Assembly: GCF_016745275.1 (NCBI RefSeq)
Contig: NZ_JADOEP010000009.1
Span: forward strand, 1-64,000
Origin: Enterococcus sp. BWB1-3
GTDB lineage: Bacteria > Bacillota > Bacilli > Lactobacillales > Enterococcaceae
Length of the DNA stretch: 64,000 nt
Direction: 5' to 3'
Part shown: in pieces, positions 63,615 to 64,000 of the stretch
Position numbering within the stretch: the first letter of the stretch is position 1
Layout: each line of letters begins with the position of its first letter
Made by a program: the position numbers and the translations under genes
The notes under the pieces: generated by a model
The model's database searches: none
What the model saw: the letters and a program-made list of their open reading frames with translations, nothing else
What the model was told of the DNA's origin: nothing

Positions 63615-64000
63615 ATGTTGGAAAAAATTTTACTAGGTACATACACTCGAAGAGCTAGTAAGGGAATTCATGAAATTCTATTAGATACAGATAAAGGACA
63701 GCTTTTAGAGGTTGAACTGGCAGCTGAAGGAAATGGTCCGACTTATGTAACCATGAGCAAGAAAGGAAACTTGTATTCAGTAATCGAATTGGGTGAGGAA
63801 GGCGGTGCAGCTGCATTCGAAAAAGATGGAGAAAAGAGCTTTAAACTGATTAATGCAGTAACAGAAAAAGGAGCCCCTCACTGCTATGTTGCCGTTGATG
63901 AGAACCGCCAGCTGCTTTATGGTGCCAATTATCACCGAGGCATGGTTTATACTCATCGTATACTGGCTGACGGATCACTGGAACTGGCAGACATAGTTAC
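63615..64000 (+). CDS. 6-phosphogluconolactonase-like (lactonase-family) protein, 3' end outside window
   Basis: The first 128 residues of a seven-bladed beta-propeller lactonase are present. ILLGTYTRRASKGIHEILLD at the start, GPTYVTMSKKGNLYSV and APHCYVAVDENRQLLYGANY fit the YkgB/Pgl family. These enzymes hydrolyse 6-phosphogluconolactone in the pentose-phosphate pathway. The start ATG 63615 lies 8 bases after GGAGGG. An extended -10 (TGTTATACT, ending 63563) is upstream. It is cut by the window end. Confidence 0.88.
   Translation, partial: MLEKILLGTYTRRASKGIHEILLDTDKGQLLEVELAAEGNGPTYVTMSKKGNLYSVIELGEEGGAAAFEKDGEKSFKLINAVTEKGAPHCYVAVDENRQLLYGANYHRGMVYTHRILADGSLELADIV

Overview
The window is low-GC Gram-positive chromosome from a member of the Lactobacillales. 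The strongest clue is gene order. tyrS / class A PBP / ccpA / pepQ, then galU-gpsA-lgt-hprK, liaZ-liaY-liaX, phoU-pst, ftsX-ftsE-prfB-secA-hpf and comFC-comFA / yigZ run almost as they do in enterococci and their carnobacterial relatives. The LiaXYZ module, DUF2969, the SPJ_0845-type small protein, a near-consensus SigX box before comFA and a perfect CodY box before livJ all fit. I cannot settle genus or species from the sequence alone.

Layout. 1-1230: tail of an ISL3-family transposase with its terminal inverted repeat, then a decayed dispersed repeat. 1228-9723: thioredoxin reductase, a wrecked GNAT acetyltransferase gene, a heterodimeric ABC exporter, a YneF protein, endonuclease IV and two divergent DUF1801 genes. 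10178-16532: tyrS divergent from a class A PBP; ccpA divergent from pepQ. 16781-25355: YtxH and DUF948 proteins, the hprK-lgt-gpsA-galU operon, a UvrC-like GIY-YIG protein and the LiaXYZ envelope-stress module. 26790-40292: phosphate uptake (pst-phoU), cardiolipin synthase, ftsEX, prfB with its programmed frameshift, secA and the long hibernation factor hpf. 40434-45301: competence helicase pair, DUF7662, YigZ, a second broken GNAT gene and a GntR/UTRA regulator. 45545-50915: a 1416-residue acyl-CoA dehydratase activase-like protein divergent from a TetR regulator, and a 50-residue small protein. 51009-53704: tRNA-Gln and tRNA-Tyr, DUF2969, and a compact surface-protein / sortase / membrane-protein operon. 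54019-59358: CodY-type branched-chain amino-acid transporter with a CBS-ACT protein. 59823-64000: ROK kinase, YidD, SPJ_0845-like protein, ysxC-clpX and the start of a 6-phosphogluconolactonase-like gene.

Most of the window is core housekeeping: envelope synthesis and stress response, secretion, carbon and nitrogen control (hprK, ccpA, CodY site), phosphate uptake, division and translation. The accessory or decaying material sits in intergenic gaps: an IS end, three copies of a roughly 0.3-0.65 kb dispersed repeat carrying a coding fossil, shorter shared segments, and two pseudogenes of GNAT acetyltransferases. The best candidates for an under-described system are the three-gene sortase operon with a non-canonical VKNTGN sorting signal (51570-53704) and the TetR-paired giant activase-like protein with no dehydratase partners in view (45545-50593).
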